The position numbers and the translations under genes were made by a program. From NCBI RefSeq assembly GCF_022760835.1, contig NZ_JAKTNQ010000001.1, forward strand, positions 167,686 through 231,685: a stretch of 64,000 nucleotides of DNA. The letters are read 5' to 3'. The notes beneath the pieces were generated by a model. The model ran no database searches. It was not told where the DNA came from and worked only from the letters and a program-made list of their open reading frames with translations. This DNA is from Thermus altitudinis. GTDB taxonomy: Bacteria > Deinococcota > Deinococci > Deinococcales > Thermaceae. Below, piece after piece: positions 1 to 8,872 of the stretch; position 1 is the stretch's first letter; every line of letters starts with the position of its first letter.

Positions 1-137
1 TCGGGCCCCGGTACCGGTTTTTCCACGATCCCCAGCTTTTCCCGAACCACCTCTGCCGGAAGCCCCGAGGATGCGGCGATTTCCTCTGCCGACACGCGCT
101 TGACGGGTAGGTAAATCCCCAGCCCTCGGACGAACAT
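1..137 (-). CDS. 3-oxoacyl-ACP synthase III-like protein, N-terminal fragment
   Basis: The gene runs off the left edge, so only about 45 N-terminal residues are visible. They read GLGIYLPVKRVSAEEIAAS followed by a segment ending KLGIVEKPVPGP. A glycine-rich first strand, a basic strip and then a 'G..' turn is the usual opening of FabH / HMG-CoA-synthase-like thiolase-fold condensing enzymes. The ATG at 137 is preceded by a GAGG Shine-Dalgarno about 4 nt away. The active-site Cys-His-Asn region lies outside the window, so the choice between a true FabH and a related acyl-condensing enzyme is open. Confidence 0.6.
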   Translation of the reverse strand, partial: MFVRGLGIYLPVKRVSAEEIAASSGLPAEVVREKLGIVEKPVPGP

Positions 138-161
138 TTGCCTCAAGGTTAGCTTCTGGGT

Positions 162-178
162 GTTACAGCCCCGTTACA
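162..178. repeat. GTTACA direct repeats, one helical turn apart
   Basis: Two identical hexamers GTTACA occur at 162-167 and 173-178, an 11-bp period, in the 148-bp gap between the divergent synthase and regulator genes. Same-face repeats of this kind can be activator or repressor half-sites. Nothing else in the gap supports this. Confidence 0.25.
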
Positions 179-285
179 CGAGGGGTGTCCTTCCCTGGGG
201 GTAGCCTCCACGGGGCCAGGCCTTCTGCCTGGGGCGGAGTCAATGGGCCATTGCCCGGAGGCCTGGATACTAGGAGAATGTGAGC

Positions 286-2877
286 ATGCCCTATCCGGTG
301 CCCCCCTCGAGGCTCCTCCCCCCGCGCACGGCCAAGGAGGTGCGGCGGGACCGCCCTCGGCGCTTGGTGGAGGAAGCGTTCCGCCATAGCCCGGGGGTGG
401 TCCTAGCCGGAGGGGCGGGGTACGGGAAGACCAGCCTGGCCTCTGAGTTCACGGGGGTCTACCTGGCCCTGGCAGAGGAGGCCAAGGACCCGGCGGTTTT
501 TCTCTGGCACCTCCTGGCGGCCTACCGGGAGCGGGTGGGGTTGGCTGAGGTGGCGGGGCTTTTGGAGGCGGGGGCCTGGCCTCGTGCTCTAGAGGCCTTG
601 ATCCAAGCCTTGGAGCCTCTGGGCTCCCACCTCTTGGTTCTGGATGAGGCGCATCGGGCAGAGAGTCCCGGGGTGCTTAGGGTGGTCCAAGGGCTAGTGC
701 GCCTTCCGGGTATAAGGCTTCTGCTCCTCTCACGGAGGGCCACGCCCTTTGCCTTTTTCACGGTGTTTTCCGAACGGGAGCTGGCCTTTGATCCCCAGGA
801 GGCCTGCCAGCTGGCCAAGGCGTTGGCCCCGGAGCTTCCGGCCTTTGAGGTGGAAAGGGCCCTCTCCCTGGTGAAGGGATGGCCCTTGGGTCTCCGGGTT
901 GCCCTTTTGGCCATGCGGCGGGGGCTCAGGCCAGAGCTGGCTTTGGAGAGCGCCGAGGGGCTTTTGGCCTATCTGGCCTATGGCCTTCCTCGGGGGGTGT
1001 TGGAGGCGGCCTCGAGGCTGGCCCTTTTGGGGGAGGTCCCAGAGGCGGAAGGCCAGGCCCTCTTACCCTTTGCCGAGGACCTTCTGCTAGAGAGGCGGGA
1101 GGGGAAACTCTACTTCCATCCCCTGGTGCGCAGTGCCCTCAAGACCCTTCTTCCCGAGGCGGAGGCCCGGGGGCTCCTCACCAAGGCGGCGGAGGAGGCC
1201 CTAGCCCGGGGGGAGGGGATTCGGGCAGCCGAGTTCCTCCTGGAGGCGGGAAGGCTCGGCCACGTGGCGGATCTTTTGGCGCAGGAGGGGTTCTCCTGGT
1301 TGGCCCGCGGCCTCACCTACACCGTCTTGCGCCTCCTGGCCCACCTGCCGGAAGCCTTGCGGCGAGGGCGGCATAAGCTCGACCTCTTGGAAGCGGAGGC
1401 CTTGCGCCAGGCGGGGCGCTACCAGGAGGCGGAGGCTGCCTACCAAAAAGCCCTGAGGGCAGGGGAGACCCGGGCTTACCTGGGCTTGGCCCGGCTTTTC
1501 CTGGACACGGTGGAGCCGGCGCGAGGACGTCCCTACCTGGAGGAGGCTTTGAAGCTCTTCCCAGAGGAAGCCCGCCCCCTTTTAGCGGAGAACCTCCTGA
1601 ACGAGGGCCAGGTAAAGGAAGCTGAGGCCCTTGGGCTTTCTGGGCCTCGGCTTCTCCTTAGGCAGGGAAGGCCAGGGAAAGCCTTGGCCTTGTTGCGGGA
1701 AAGCGCGGACCCTGGCTTGCATCGGCCACCGCAAAACCACCGGGAGGGAACCCTTCTCCGGGCTCTTTTGGAATGCGTGGCCGGGGATGCGGAAGAGGGC
1801 CTTCGCTGGGCGGAGCGGGGTCTGAGGGAGGCCGAGGTGCTAGGAAGTCCCTTCGGCATGAGCCTGGCTCAGGCCAGGCGGGGGCATGCCCTTTTGGCTT
1901 TAGGGCGCCTTGAGGAGGCCGGTGCGGCTTATCGGTCCGCCCTGGCCATGGCCGAGGGGGGTCCGGCGCGGCTCGAGGTGGAGGCTTTGGGGGGCCTAGC
2001 CGCCTTAGGGGATGAGGGAGCCTATAAGGAGATGGTGCGCCTGGCCCGGACCGCAGGGGATCTTTGGGTGGAGGGCTTTCTCACGCTCATGGTGGCGATG
2101 GCCTGGCTTCGCCGGGGACTGGTGTTCCCCCTACCCGCCCTACCCCTCCTGGACCCGTTTCTTCGGGCGTTGATGGGGGCCTATCCCTTCCGGGATGGTT
2201 GGGAAAGCCTGCTGCTGGCTTACCCCTTCTTGGCTGGAAGAACGCTGTTCTCTCCCCCTATTGCCCGGGTGCGCCGGGCCCTTTGGCGGCTCGGTCGCCT
2301 TGGGGTCCCCTACCATCCAGGGGTCCGGGTAGAGATCCGGGTGCTTGGGGGGTTTGAGGTCCGGGTGGAGGGACGCCCCGTGCGCTTCCGCCGAGATAAG
2401 GCCCGGCTACTCCTGGCCCTTTTGACGGCTTCGGACTGGGAGAAGGAGGACCTCCTGGAGGCCTTGGCGGTTTCCCCGGGGGAGTTCCGGGTGCTGTGGT
2501 GGGAGGTGGTGAACGCCCTGGAGCCGGGGCGTCCCAGGGGCGCCAAGCCCTATTTCCTGCGCCAAAAACCCTATGGCCTCGTTGGCGAAGTCCCGGAACT
2601 GTACGTGGACCTTTGGGATCCCGAGGCTCCCCTTGCCCCACCCTATCTGGGTTTGGACCACCCTTTTCTTGAAGACCAGGCCAGGGCCTATTTGGAGGAA
2701 CGGCGGCAGGCCCTTTTGCAAAGCCCGAGGTTTGAGGACTGGCTTTTGGCCTTGCGCCTGGATCCCCTGGATGAGGAGGTTCTGCGGCGGCTTTACGGCA
2801 CCCCGGCCCAGGAGGAGGCCCTTCGCCTTCGGCAGAGGGCATTGGAGGAGTTGGGCTTGGAGGCAGGAACCCCTTAA
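286..2877 (+). CDS. Large STAND-type ATPase/TPR transcriptional regulator with C-terminal winged helix and BTAD-like domain
   Basis: About 863 residues. Near the N-terminus a P-loop, GGAGYGKTS (about residues 44-52 counted from the GTG at 280), is followed by a Walker B, LLVLDEAH, and a sensor-like LLLLSRR, the order seen in the MalT/STAND group of signal-transduction ATPases. The centre is rich in repeated 'EAEAAYQKAL'-type helices, consistent with tetratricopeptide repeats. From about residue 683 a strand VRVLGGFEV-like unit and a RRDKARLLLALL helix resemble the OmpR-type winged helix of SARP/BTAD regulators, and the tail is helical. It is probably a ligand-sensing transcription activator; target and ligand are unknown. 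The AGGAG at 272-276 fits the ATG at 286 better (9 nt) than the GTG at 280 (3 nt). It is divergent from the synthase fragment. Confidence 0.75.
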   Translation: MPYPVPPSRLLPPRTAKEVRRDRPRRLVEEAFRHSPGVVLAGGAGYGKTSLASEFTGVYLALAEEAKDPAVFLWHLLAAYRERVGLAEVAGLLEAGAWPRALEALIQALEPLGSHLLVLDEAHRAESPGVLRVVQGLVRLPGIRLLLLSRRATPFAFFTVFSERELAFDPQEACQLAKALAPELPAFEVERALSLVKGWPLGLRVALLAMRRGLRPELALESAEGLLAYLAYGLPRGVLEAASRLALLGEVPEAEGQALLPFAEDLLLERREGKLYFHPLVRSALKTLLPEAEARGLLTKAAEEALARGEGIRAAEFLLEAGRLGHVADLLAQEGFSWLARGLTYTVLRLLAHLPEALRRGRHKLDLLEAEALRQAGRYQEAEAAYQKALRAGETRAYLGLARLFLDTVEPARGRPYLEEALKLFPEEARPLLAENLLNEGQVKEAEALGLSGPRLLLRQGRPGKALALLRESADPGLHRPPQNHREGTLLRALLECVAGDAEEGLRWAERGLREAEVLGSPFGMSLAQARRGHALLALGRLEEAGAAYRSALAMAEGGPARLEVEALGGLAALGDEGAYKEMVRLARTAGDLWVEGFLTLMVAMAWLRRGLVFPLPALPLLDPFLRALMGAYPFRDGWESLLLAYPFLAGRTLFSPPIARVRRALWRLGRLGVPYHPGVRVEIRVLGGFEVRVEGRPVRFRRDKARLLLALLTASDWEKEDLLEALAVSPGEFRVLWWEVVNALEPGRPRGAKPYFLRQKPYGLVGEVPELYVDLWDPEAPLAPPYLGLDHPFLEDQARAYLEERRQALLQSPRFEDWLLALRLDPLDEEVLRRLYGTPAQEEALRLRQRALEELGLEAGTP

Positions 2878-2930
2878 ACCGGCGCCTGGTCAATACCTCG
2901 GCCCCTCTCAACGGAGCTGGGATGGAAGGT

Positions 2931-2972
2931 AACCCAAACCCGGGGATCCCTTTTCGTCCCCGGGTTGGGGTT
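2931..2972. terminator. Bidirectional hairpin between convergent genes
   Basis: A perfect 10-bp stem, AACCCGGGGA (2937-2946) against TCCCCGGGTT (2957-2966), extends by five more pairs after one A-G mismatch. It sits in the 117-bp gap between the convergent regulator and secDF genes. There is a T-run inside the loop but no clear T-tract after the stem, so efficiency is uncertain. Position and symmetry make a shared terminator the best reading. Confidence 0.6.
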
Positions 2973-2994
2973 GTTGCCTTCTTCCGGGCGGTCT

Positions 2995-5202
2995 CTAAGT
3001 GGATTTCTTGGCCTGGCGCTGGCGCAACTCTTTCCAGAACACCACCATGGCGCTCACCACGTAAATGGAGCTGTAGGTGCCCACGAAGATGCCCACGAAG
3101 ATGGCCAGGGAGAAGTCCCTGAGGACGCTTCCCCCGAGGAAGAGGAGGGCGATGATGGGCAGGAGGGTGGTGAGGCTGGTCATCACCGTGCGGGAGAGGG
3201 TCTGGTTGATGGAGCGGTTTACCATTTCCCGGTAGGGGATGCCCCGCATGAGCCTTTGGTTTTCCCGAATACGGTCGGAGACCACGATGGAGTCGTTGAT
3301 GGAGTAGCCCACGATGGTGAGGAGGGCGGCGATGGTGGGGATGGAGAACTCCAGGCCCAAAAGGCTATACATCCCCGCCACGATGGCCACGTCGTGGGCC
3401 ACGGCCAGGACGCTGGCTACGCCAAAGGTCCAGTCAAAGCGGAAGGCCACGTAAATAAGGATGAGGCCTAGGCCCACCAAGACGGCCATCACCGCATTGC
3501 GGCGAAGCTCCGAGCCGATGGCCGGACCCACGGTTTCCGAGGTGAGGACGCTCGCCTTAAGCTCCCCGGCAAAAAGCCGCTCCAGCTCGAGGCGCTTTTC
3601 GTCGGGAAGGGGCGGGAGCTTAAGGGAGAACTCCCTGTAGTCGGCGGTGGGGGCCTGTACTTGGGTGATGACGGCCTCCTTGGAGGGAAAACCCTTGGCT
3701 TCTAAGAAACGCCTTAGGCTGTCCACCCCTACCTCGGGGCCGGTGCGCAGGGTATACGCCGTCCCCCCGGTGAAGTCAATGGAGTAGTTGAACCCCTTTG
3801 TAAAGACCACCCCGGCGGCCAGAACCGCCAGGAGCAGCGTGGCTAGGGTGATGAAGCGGGCCGGGCCCATGAAGTTGAACTGGGGGTTCACCAGCCACAT
3901 GGGAGGCTTGATCTCACCCCGGTCCGCCATGCGCTCCAGGAGGTAGCGGCTGAAGACCAGGTTGGAGAAGACGCTGGCCACCACCCCGATGGCCAAGACC
4001 ACGGCGAAGCCCCTGACGGGGCCGGTGGCGTACTGGTAAAGGGCGGCAGCGGCCAACAGGTGGGCAACGTTCACGTCCAGAATGGTGAGGGTGGAGTGCT
4101 TGAAGCCCTCGGGGATGGCCTGGCGGAACCTCTTCCCCGCCCTAAGCTCCTCCTTGATGCGCTCAAAGGAAAGCACGTTCCCGTCCACCGCCGCCCCCAG
4201 GGTGAGGACGAGACCGGCGATGCCGGGGAGGGTAAGGGTGGCCCCTAGGCCGGAAAGGAGCCCCAGGATCAGCACCGAGGTGTAGACGAGGCCCAAGGAG
4301 GCCACCAGGCCCAGGCTTGGGCCGTAGTAGGCGAAGATGAGGAGGAAGATGGCCAGGGTGCCGATGAGGGCGGAACGGATGCCGGCTTGGATGGCATCCT
4401 GGCCCAGGGTGGGGCCTATGGAGCGGATCTCCGCCACCTCCAGGGCTACGGGTAGGGCCCCGGAGCGCAGGACCAGGGCGATCTCGCTGGCCTCCTCGAG
4501 GCCGGAAAGCCCCTCAATCACCGCCTGGCCCCCGGTGATGGCCTGCCGTATGACGGGGGCGGTGTAAACCTTGCCATCCAGGACGATGGCGAGCCGTTTG
4601 CCCACGTTGGCCCGGGTGACCTCCTCAAACTTTTTGGCGCCTTCTGGGGTGAAGGTGAGGGAGACCTGGGGGCGGCCGAACTGGTCAAAGACCGCCCGGG
4701 CATCGGCCAGGTCCGCACCCGTGAGAAGGGCTGGGCCCAGGTCTTCGGGCTTGATGAGGTCCTTTTCCAGCTCTTCCCGCTTAAGCCTGGGGTTTTCCCT
4801 AAGGGCCTGGTTGATCTGGGCCACGGTGGTGCCCGTAGCCCCCTCTTTGAGGATGCGGAACTCCAAGACCGCCCGCTGGCCGATGAGCTTAAGGGCCCGG
4901 TCCTGGTCCGCCTGGGAGAGGCCTGGTAGCTCCACCACAATGCGCTTTTGCCCCTGGATCTGGATCAGGGGTTCCGCCACTCCCAGGGCGTTGATGCGGT
5001 TTTCCAGGACGGTACGGGCCTTTTCCAGGTCGTCGGGGGTGGGGCTTTCCACGGCGGCCTCGAGGAGGATGCGCAGGCCTCCTTTAAGGTCCAGGCCCAG
5101 CTTTACCTTGGGCTCCCCTGGGGCCCAGGGCTTCCAGACCATGAGGAGGGCCAGCAGGAAAAGGCCAAGGAGCAGAAGTCCGTTGAGAAGCTTGCGGTTC
5201 AT
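2995..5202 (-). CDS. secDF: Protein translocase membrane subunit SecDF (fused)
   Basis: At 735 residues this is SecD and SecF in one chain, as in the structurally characterised Thermus SecDF, which uses the proton gradient to pull exported proteins out of SecYEG. Residues 1-30 hold the first membrane segment, followed by the large P1 head with KLGLDLKGGLRILLEA. The transmembrane charged motifs are visible: GAAVDGNVLSFERIKEE in the SecD half and SINDSIVVSDRIRE in the SecF half. These acidic and basic residues form the proton path in the family. The second head domain starts after the motif NYSIDFTGGTAYTL. It is the last gene of the rimP-nusA-infB operon, 126 bp after the small hypothetical gene. 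Confidence 0.96.
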   Translation of the reverse strand: MNRKLLNGLLLLGLFLLALLMVWKPWAPGEPKVKLGLDLKGGLRILLEAAVESPTPDDLEKARTVLENRINALGVAEPLIQIQGQKRIVVELPGLSQADQDRALKLIGQRAVLEFRILKEGATGTTVAQINQALRENPRLKREELEKDLIKPEDLGPALLTGADLADARAVFDQFGRPQVSLTFTPEGAKKFEEVTRANVGKRLAIVLDGKVYTAPVIRQAITGGQAVIEGLSGLEEASEIALVLRSGALPVALEVAEIRSIGPTLGQDAIQAGIRSALIGTLAIFLLIFAYYGPSLGLVASLGLVYTSVLILGLLSGLGATLTLPGIAGLVLTLGAAVDGNVLSFERIKEELRAGKRFRQAIPEGFKHSTLTILDVNVAHLLAAAALYQYATGPVRGFAVVLAIGVVASVFSNLVFSRYLLERMADRGEIKPPMWLVNPQFNFMGPARFITLATLLLAVLAAGVVFTKGFNYSIDFTGGTAYTLRTGPEVGVDSLRRFLEAKGFPSKEAVITQVQAPTADYREFSLKLPPLPDEKRLELERLFAGELKASVLTSETVGPAIGSELRRNAVMAVLVGLGLILIYVAFRFDWTFGVASVLAVAHDVAIVAGMYSLLGLEFSIPTIAALLTIVGYSINDSIVVSDRIRENQRLMRGIPYREMVNRSINQTLSRTVMTSLTTLLPIIALLFLGGSVLRDFSLAIFVGIFVGTYSSIYVVSAMVVFWKELRQRQAKKST

Positions 5203-5328
5203 ACGGTTTCCCTTCGGTTACACATGTGCCTGATTCGGTATCAGAAGCGCCTGAAGCCATAGAAACCCTACTTAAGGTGCGCCGGATGGCCTTTGGGGCT
5301 GGAGCCGGCGCCGGAGGGAACCCAAGCC

Positions 5329-5676
5329 TTAGCCTCCATCCATCTGGAGGCGGCCGTAGAGAAGGTAGAGGTGGGATGGGGAAAGGGTCCCTGGCACGGG
5401 CGGTGGGGCCTTTCGGTTCTGGGGTTTGCTGGGGAGATGGGGAGGCCGGGTGGGAGCCTGGGCCAAGGAGGTGGTCCCGCTCCCTTGCCGTTCCTCCTTC
5501 AGGACCCAGGCGGGCCCCTTCGCATGAAGCCCTGCTTCCGCCTTTCCCCTGTCCGGGGGTGGTGGGGGCAGGCCCTGGAGGGCGAGGGCCAGGATGGCCA
5601 GGACGAGTCCCGGCCTTCCCCAGGCACCCCCCAGGATCGGCTGCCCGGGATACCCCAAGGGGAGGCTAGGGGCCAT
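5329..5676 (-). CDS. Small hypothetical protein, probably membrane-anchored, between infB and secDF
   Basis: 115 residues, not recognised. The ATG at 5676 has a full AGGAGG Shine-Dalgarno 6 nt upstream, and codon third positions are mostly G or C, as in its neighbours, so I take it as a real gene. After about 20 residues there is a hydrophobic stretch, GLVLAILALALQGL, followed at once by a proline run. This looks like a signal anchor or uncleaved signal peptide, and the rest is Pro/Lys/Ser-rich and probably extended. It lies 38 bp after infB and 126 bp before secDF on the same strand, so it is probably co-transcribed. A link to SecDF is inferred from position only. Confidence 0.6.
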   Translation of the reverse strand: MAPSLPLGYPGQPILGGAWGRPGLVLAILALALQGLPPPPPDRGKAEAGLHAKGPAWVLKEERQGSGTTSLAQAPTRPPHLPSKPQNRKAPPPVPGTLSPSHLYLLYGRLQMDGG

Positions 5677-5714
5677 GGGATGCCTCCTGAGGGAGGACCA
5701 CCGCCGGGAAGCTC

Positions 5715-7430
5715 CTACGCCGGCACCTCCACCATCTGGAAAACCTCAAGGACATCCCCTTCCTGGAAGTCGTCGAACCCCTCGAGGCCAATGCCACACT
5801 CGTAACCCTGGGCCACCTCCCGCACGTCTTCCTTGAAGCGCTTCAGGCTGGCCATCTTGCCCTTCCAGATCTCCTCCCCCTTGCGCAACACCCGCACCTC
5901 GGCACTCCGCACCACCTTGCCCTGGGTGACCATGCATCCTGCCACCTGTTTGCCTCCGGGCAGGCGGAAGATGGCCCGCACCTCGGCCCGGCCCAGGACC
6001 TCCTCCTTGTATATGGGCTCCTTTTGCCCCTTCACCATGGCCCGGACCTCGTCGATGAGGTCGTAGATGATGCGGAAGGTTTTGAGGAGGACCCCCTTTT
6101 GCTCCGCCGCCTTCTTCACGGCACCGGAGGGGTTTACCCCAAAGGCCAGGATGGCGGCGTTGGCGGTCTGCGCCAGGAGGACATCGGACTCGGTGGGGGC
6201 CCCCACCTGGGCCAGGAGGACGTTGATCTTCACCTCCTCGGTGCTCTCCTTGGCCAGAATGTGCTGGATGGCTTCCAAGGACCCTTGGGTATCCGCCCGC
6301 AGGATGAGGTTCACCTCTTTCTGCCCCTCCTCCTGTAGGGCGCGCAGGAGGTCGGCCATGGTCCTGGGGCGGCGCTCCCTTTCCGCTTCTTCCCGGGCCC
6401 TTCGCTCCTCCTTTCGCTCCTCGGTAATCTCCTTGGCCGCCTCGAGGTCCGGCACCCATTCCACCACATCCCCAGCGTGGGGAAGTTCCTGGAAGCCCAG
6501 GACCTGCACGGCGCTACCCGGTCCCGCTTCCTTGCGCTGGTTGCCGTCGGCGTCCATCATGGCCCGGATGCGGCCGTACACCTCGCCGGCCACCACGTAA
6601 TCCCCCACCCGGAAGGTGCCCTCCTGGACCAGCATGTTGGCGATGATCCCCGCCTGCTTGTCCAGCCGGGACTCGAGGATAACCCCCCTAGGTTCGGCGT
6701 TGGGGTCGGCCCGGTAGTCCTCCAGCTCGGCGATGAGAAGGATCATCTCCAAGAGGTCCTGTACCCCCTGGCCGGTCTTGGCGCTGATGGGCACCACGAT
6801 GGCCTCCCCCCCGTACTCCTCGGGCACGAAACCCCGCTCCATGAGCTGCCGTTTGACCCGGTCGGGGTTGGCCTGGGGCAGGTCCATCTTGTTGAGGGCG
6901 AAGAGGATCCTGGCCCCGGCGGCCTTGGCGTGGGCGATGGCCTCGTCCGTCTGGGGCATGATCCCGTCGTCGGCGGCGATGACGATAACGGCGATGTCCG
7001 CCACCTTGGCCCCCCGCTGCCGGATGGTGGTAAAGGCCTCGTGCCCCGGGGTATCTATGAAGACCACCGTGCCCTGGGGAGTCTTCACCTCAAAGGCGCC
7101 CACGTGCTGGGTGATCCCCCCCGCCTCCTTCTCGGCGATGCGGCTTTTGCGCAGATAGTCCAGCAGGGTGGTCTTCCCGTGGTCCACGTGGCCCATGATG
7201 ACCACCACAGGAGGCCTTCTAGGAAGGGCTTTCCTGCGCTCTTCTTCGGCCAGCTTTTCCTTTAGACCCCGTTGCTCCTTGACCAGTTCCCGCACCGCCT
7301 CCGCATCCTCCTCGGAAAGGGTGGAGGCGTGGGATTTGTAGGGAACCCCCATCTGGTCCAGGAGTTCCAGCAGCTCCTCGTTGGTCATGCCCAGCTCTTT
7401 AGCCAGCTGGTAGATGCGTATTTTGGCCAT
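5715..7430 (-). CDS. infB: Translation initiation factor IF-2
   Basis: 571 residues, the short form typical of Thermus. IF-2 is a GTPase that places initiator tRNA on the 30S subunit and promotes subunit joining. A small N-terminal helical domain (1-50) is followed by the G domain with G1 GHVDHGKTT (80-88), G3 DTPG (126-129) and G4 NKMD (180-183), then domains II, III and IV. The start has AGGAGG 5 nt upstream and overlaps the 3' end of ylxR by 32 bp, which suggests translational coupling. It belongs to the rimP-nusA-ylxR-infB operon. Confidence 0.98.
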   Translation of the reverse strand: MAKIRIYQLAKELGMTNEELLELLDQMGVPYKSHASTLSEEDAEAVRELVKEQRGLKEKLAEEERRKALPRRPPVVVIMGHVDHGKTTLLDYLRKSRIAEKEAGGITQHVGAFEVKTPQGTVVFIDTPGHEAFTTIRQRGAKVADIAVIVIAADDGIMPQTDEAIAHAKAAGARILFALNKMDLPQANPDRVKRQLMERGFVPEEYGGEAIVVPISAKTGQGVQDLLEMILLIAELEDYRADPNAEPRGVILESRLDKQAGIIANMLVQEGTFRVGDYVVAGEVYGRIRAMMDADGNQRKEAGPGSAVQVLGFQELPHAGDVVEWVPDLEAAKEITEERKEERRAREEAERERRPRTMADLLRALQEEGQKEVNLILRADTQGSLEAIQHILAKESTEEVKINVLLAQVGAPTESDVLLAQTANAAILAFGVNPSGAVKKAAEQKGVLLKTFRIIYDLIDEVRAMVKGQKEPIYKEEVLGRAEVRAIFRLPGGKQVAGCMVTQGKVVRSAEVRVLRKGEEIWKGKMASLKRFKEDVREVAQGYECGIGLEGFDDFQEGDVLEVFQMVEVPA

Positions 7431-7677
7431 CCGTACCTCCTAAAAGGGTGGTAAGCGCTTCCGACAAGGCCTTCGCCCGGCCCCCGGCAAAGCGTCGGAG
7501 TTTCTTTTCCGTCCAGCACTCGGGGTTGTCGGGGCAGACATAGGCCCCCCTGCCCGGCAGTTTCCCCGTGGGGTCCAGGCGAAACCCCTCCGCCGTGAAG
7601 AGAATCCGCAAAAGCTCTCCCTTAGGCCGCCTTCTGCGGCAGGCCACGCACATGCGGATGGGGATGTGCTGCGCCAT
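7399..7677 (-). CDS. ylxR: YlxR/RnpM family nucleic-acid-binding protein
   Basis: 92 residues. The family signature is clear: RMCVACRRRRPKGELLRI near the start and the later GRGAYVCPDNPECWTEK, a small basic fold found between nusA and infB in many bacteria. YlxR homologues have been reported to bind RNase P RNA (RnpM) and to influence transcription. The start overlaps the nusA stop codon and the end overlaps infB by 32 bp, so translation is probably coupled on both sides. Confidence 0.92.
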   Translation of the reverse strand: MAQHIPIRMCVACRRRRPKGELLRILFTAEGFRLDPTGKLPGRGAYVCPDNPECWTEKKLRRFAGGRAKALSEALTTLLGGTDGQNTHLPAG

Positions 7678-8840
7678 TACTCGGAAAGATTCCGGAAGAG
7701 TTTCTCAAACTCCTCTTTGGCCCGGCTGGTGGTTTCGGTTTCCTCCCTGGCGGCCTTGCGAATGGCCTCGTCCAGGTCGGAGATCTCTGCCTCCTCAAAG
7801 TGGATCTCGTACCCCGTGAGCTTGGAAGCCAGGCGTACGTTCTGCCCCCCGGTGCCGATGGCCAGGGAATGCTGGTCCTTGGTCACCTTGACCCGGGCCT
7901 TCTGCCCATCGGGGTCCAGCTCAATGGAACCCACCTGGGCGGGGGAGAGGGCGTTGCGGATGAACTCCTTGGGGTCCTTGGCCCAGAGGATGATGTCCAC
8001 CTTTTCCCGGCCCAGTTCCGCGGAAACCGCCTGGATGCGTTGCCCCTTGTGGCCGATGCAGGCCCCGATGGGATCCACGTTGGGGTTGTGGGTCATCACC
8101 GCCACCTTGCTGCGGCGGCCGGGCTCGCGGGCGATGGCCTTGATCTCCACGATGCCCTCGGCGATCTCGGGGACCTCCTGCTTCAATAGGTGTTCCAGAA
8201 GCTTTTCGTGGGCCCGGCTCACGATCAAGGAAGGGCCTTTGGCCGAGCGGTCCACCTTCTTCAGGTACACCTTGAGGCGTTGGCCGGGATAGTACCGCTC
8301 GGTGGGGATTTGCTCGCTCTTCGGAAGGTAGGCCTCTCCCCGGCCCAGCTCCACGAAGACGTTGCCCCGGTTGTCCACCCGGGTCACCACCCCCGTGAGG
8401 ACCTGGCCTTCCTTGTCCTTGTACTCGTTGTAGATGCGGTTGCGTTCGGACTCCTTGAGGCGCTGGGTGAGGATCTGGCGCAGGTCTTGGATGGCCATGC
8501 GGGAAAGGCCCTCGGGGTCAATGGGGAACTCCATCTCATCGCCCACCTGGACCTCGGGGTCGTACTCCAGGGCTTCGGAGAGGGCGATTTCCTTGTCGGG
8601 GTCCTCCACCTTCTCCACCACGCGGCGGACCTCCACCATCTCAATGCGCCCGGTCTGGGGATCAATGTAGACGTCCACCTCCGGGCCCTTGCCGGCATCT
8701 ATCTCTTCCTTGCGGTATCCCTTCTGCCGCTTGATGTAGGCCTTGCGCAGGGCTTCCTTGAAGGCCTCGAGGACCTCCTCGGTGGTAACCCCCCGCTCCA
8801 AGGCCAGCTGCTGCATGGCGTCTATGAATTCCCGGTTCAT
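7677..8840 (-). CDS. nusA: Transcription termination/antitermination factor NusA
   Basis: 387 residues. Domains in order: N-terminal RNA-polymerase-binding domain (about 1-125), S1 domain around GQVLTGVVTRVDNRGNVFVE, then two KH domains with IGACIGHKGQRIQAV and SLAIGTGGQNVRLASK (the GxxG loops that hold RNA). The C-terminal acidic repeats of E. coli NusA are absent, as in other short NusA proteins. It binds RNA polymerase to modulate pausing, termination and antitermination. SD GGGAGG lies just upstream of the ATG. It follows rimP by 32 bp and overlaps ylxR. Confidence 0.97.
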   Translation of the reverse strand: MNREFIDAMQQLALERGVTTEEVLEAFKEALRKAYIKRQKGYRKEEIDAGKGPEVDVYIDPQTGRIEMVEVRRVVEKVEDPDKEIALSEALEYDPEVQVGDEMEFPIDPEGLSRMAIQDLRQILTQRLKESERNRIYNEYKDKEGQVLTGVVTRVDNRGNVFVELGRGEAYLPKSEQIPTERYYPGQRLKVYLKKVDRSAKGPSLIVSRAHEKLLEHLLKQEVPEIAEGIVEIKAIAREPGRRSKVAVMTHNPNVDPIGACIGHKGQRIQAVSAELGREKVDIILWAKDPKEFIRNALSPAQVGSIELDPDGQKARVKVTKDQHSLAIGTGGQNVRLASKLTGYEIHFEEAEISDLDEAIRKAAREETETTSRAKEEFEKLFRNLSE

Positions 8841-8872
8841 CTCTCCTCCCTGTATCCCGTCTGTAGTGTTGT

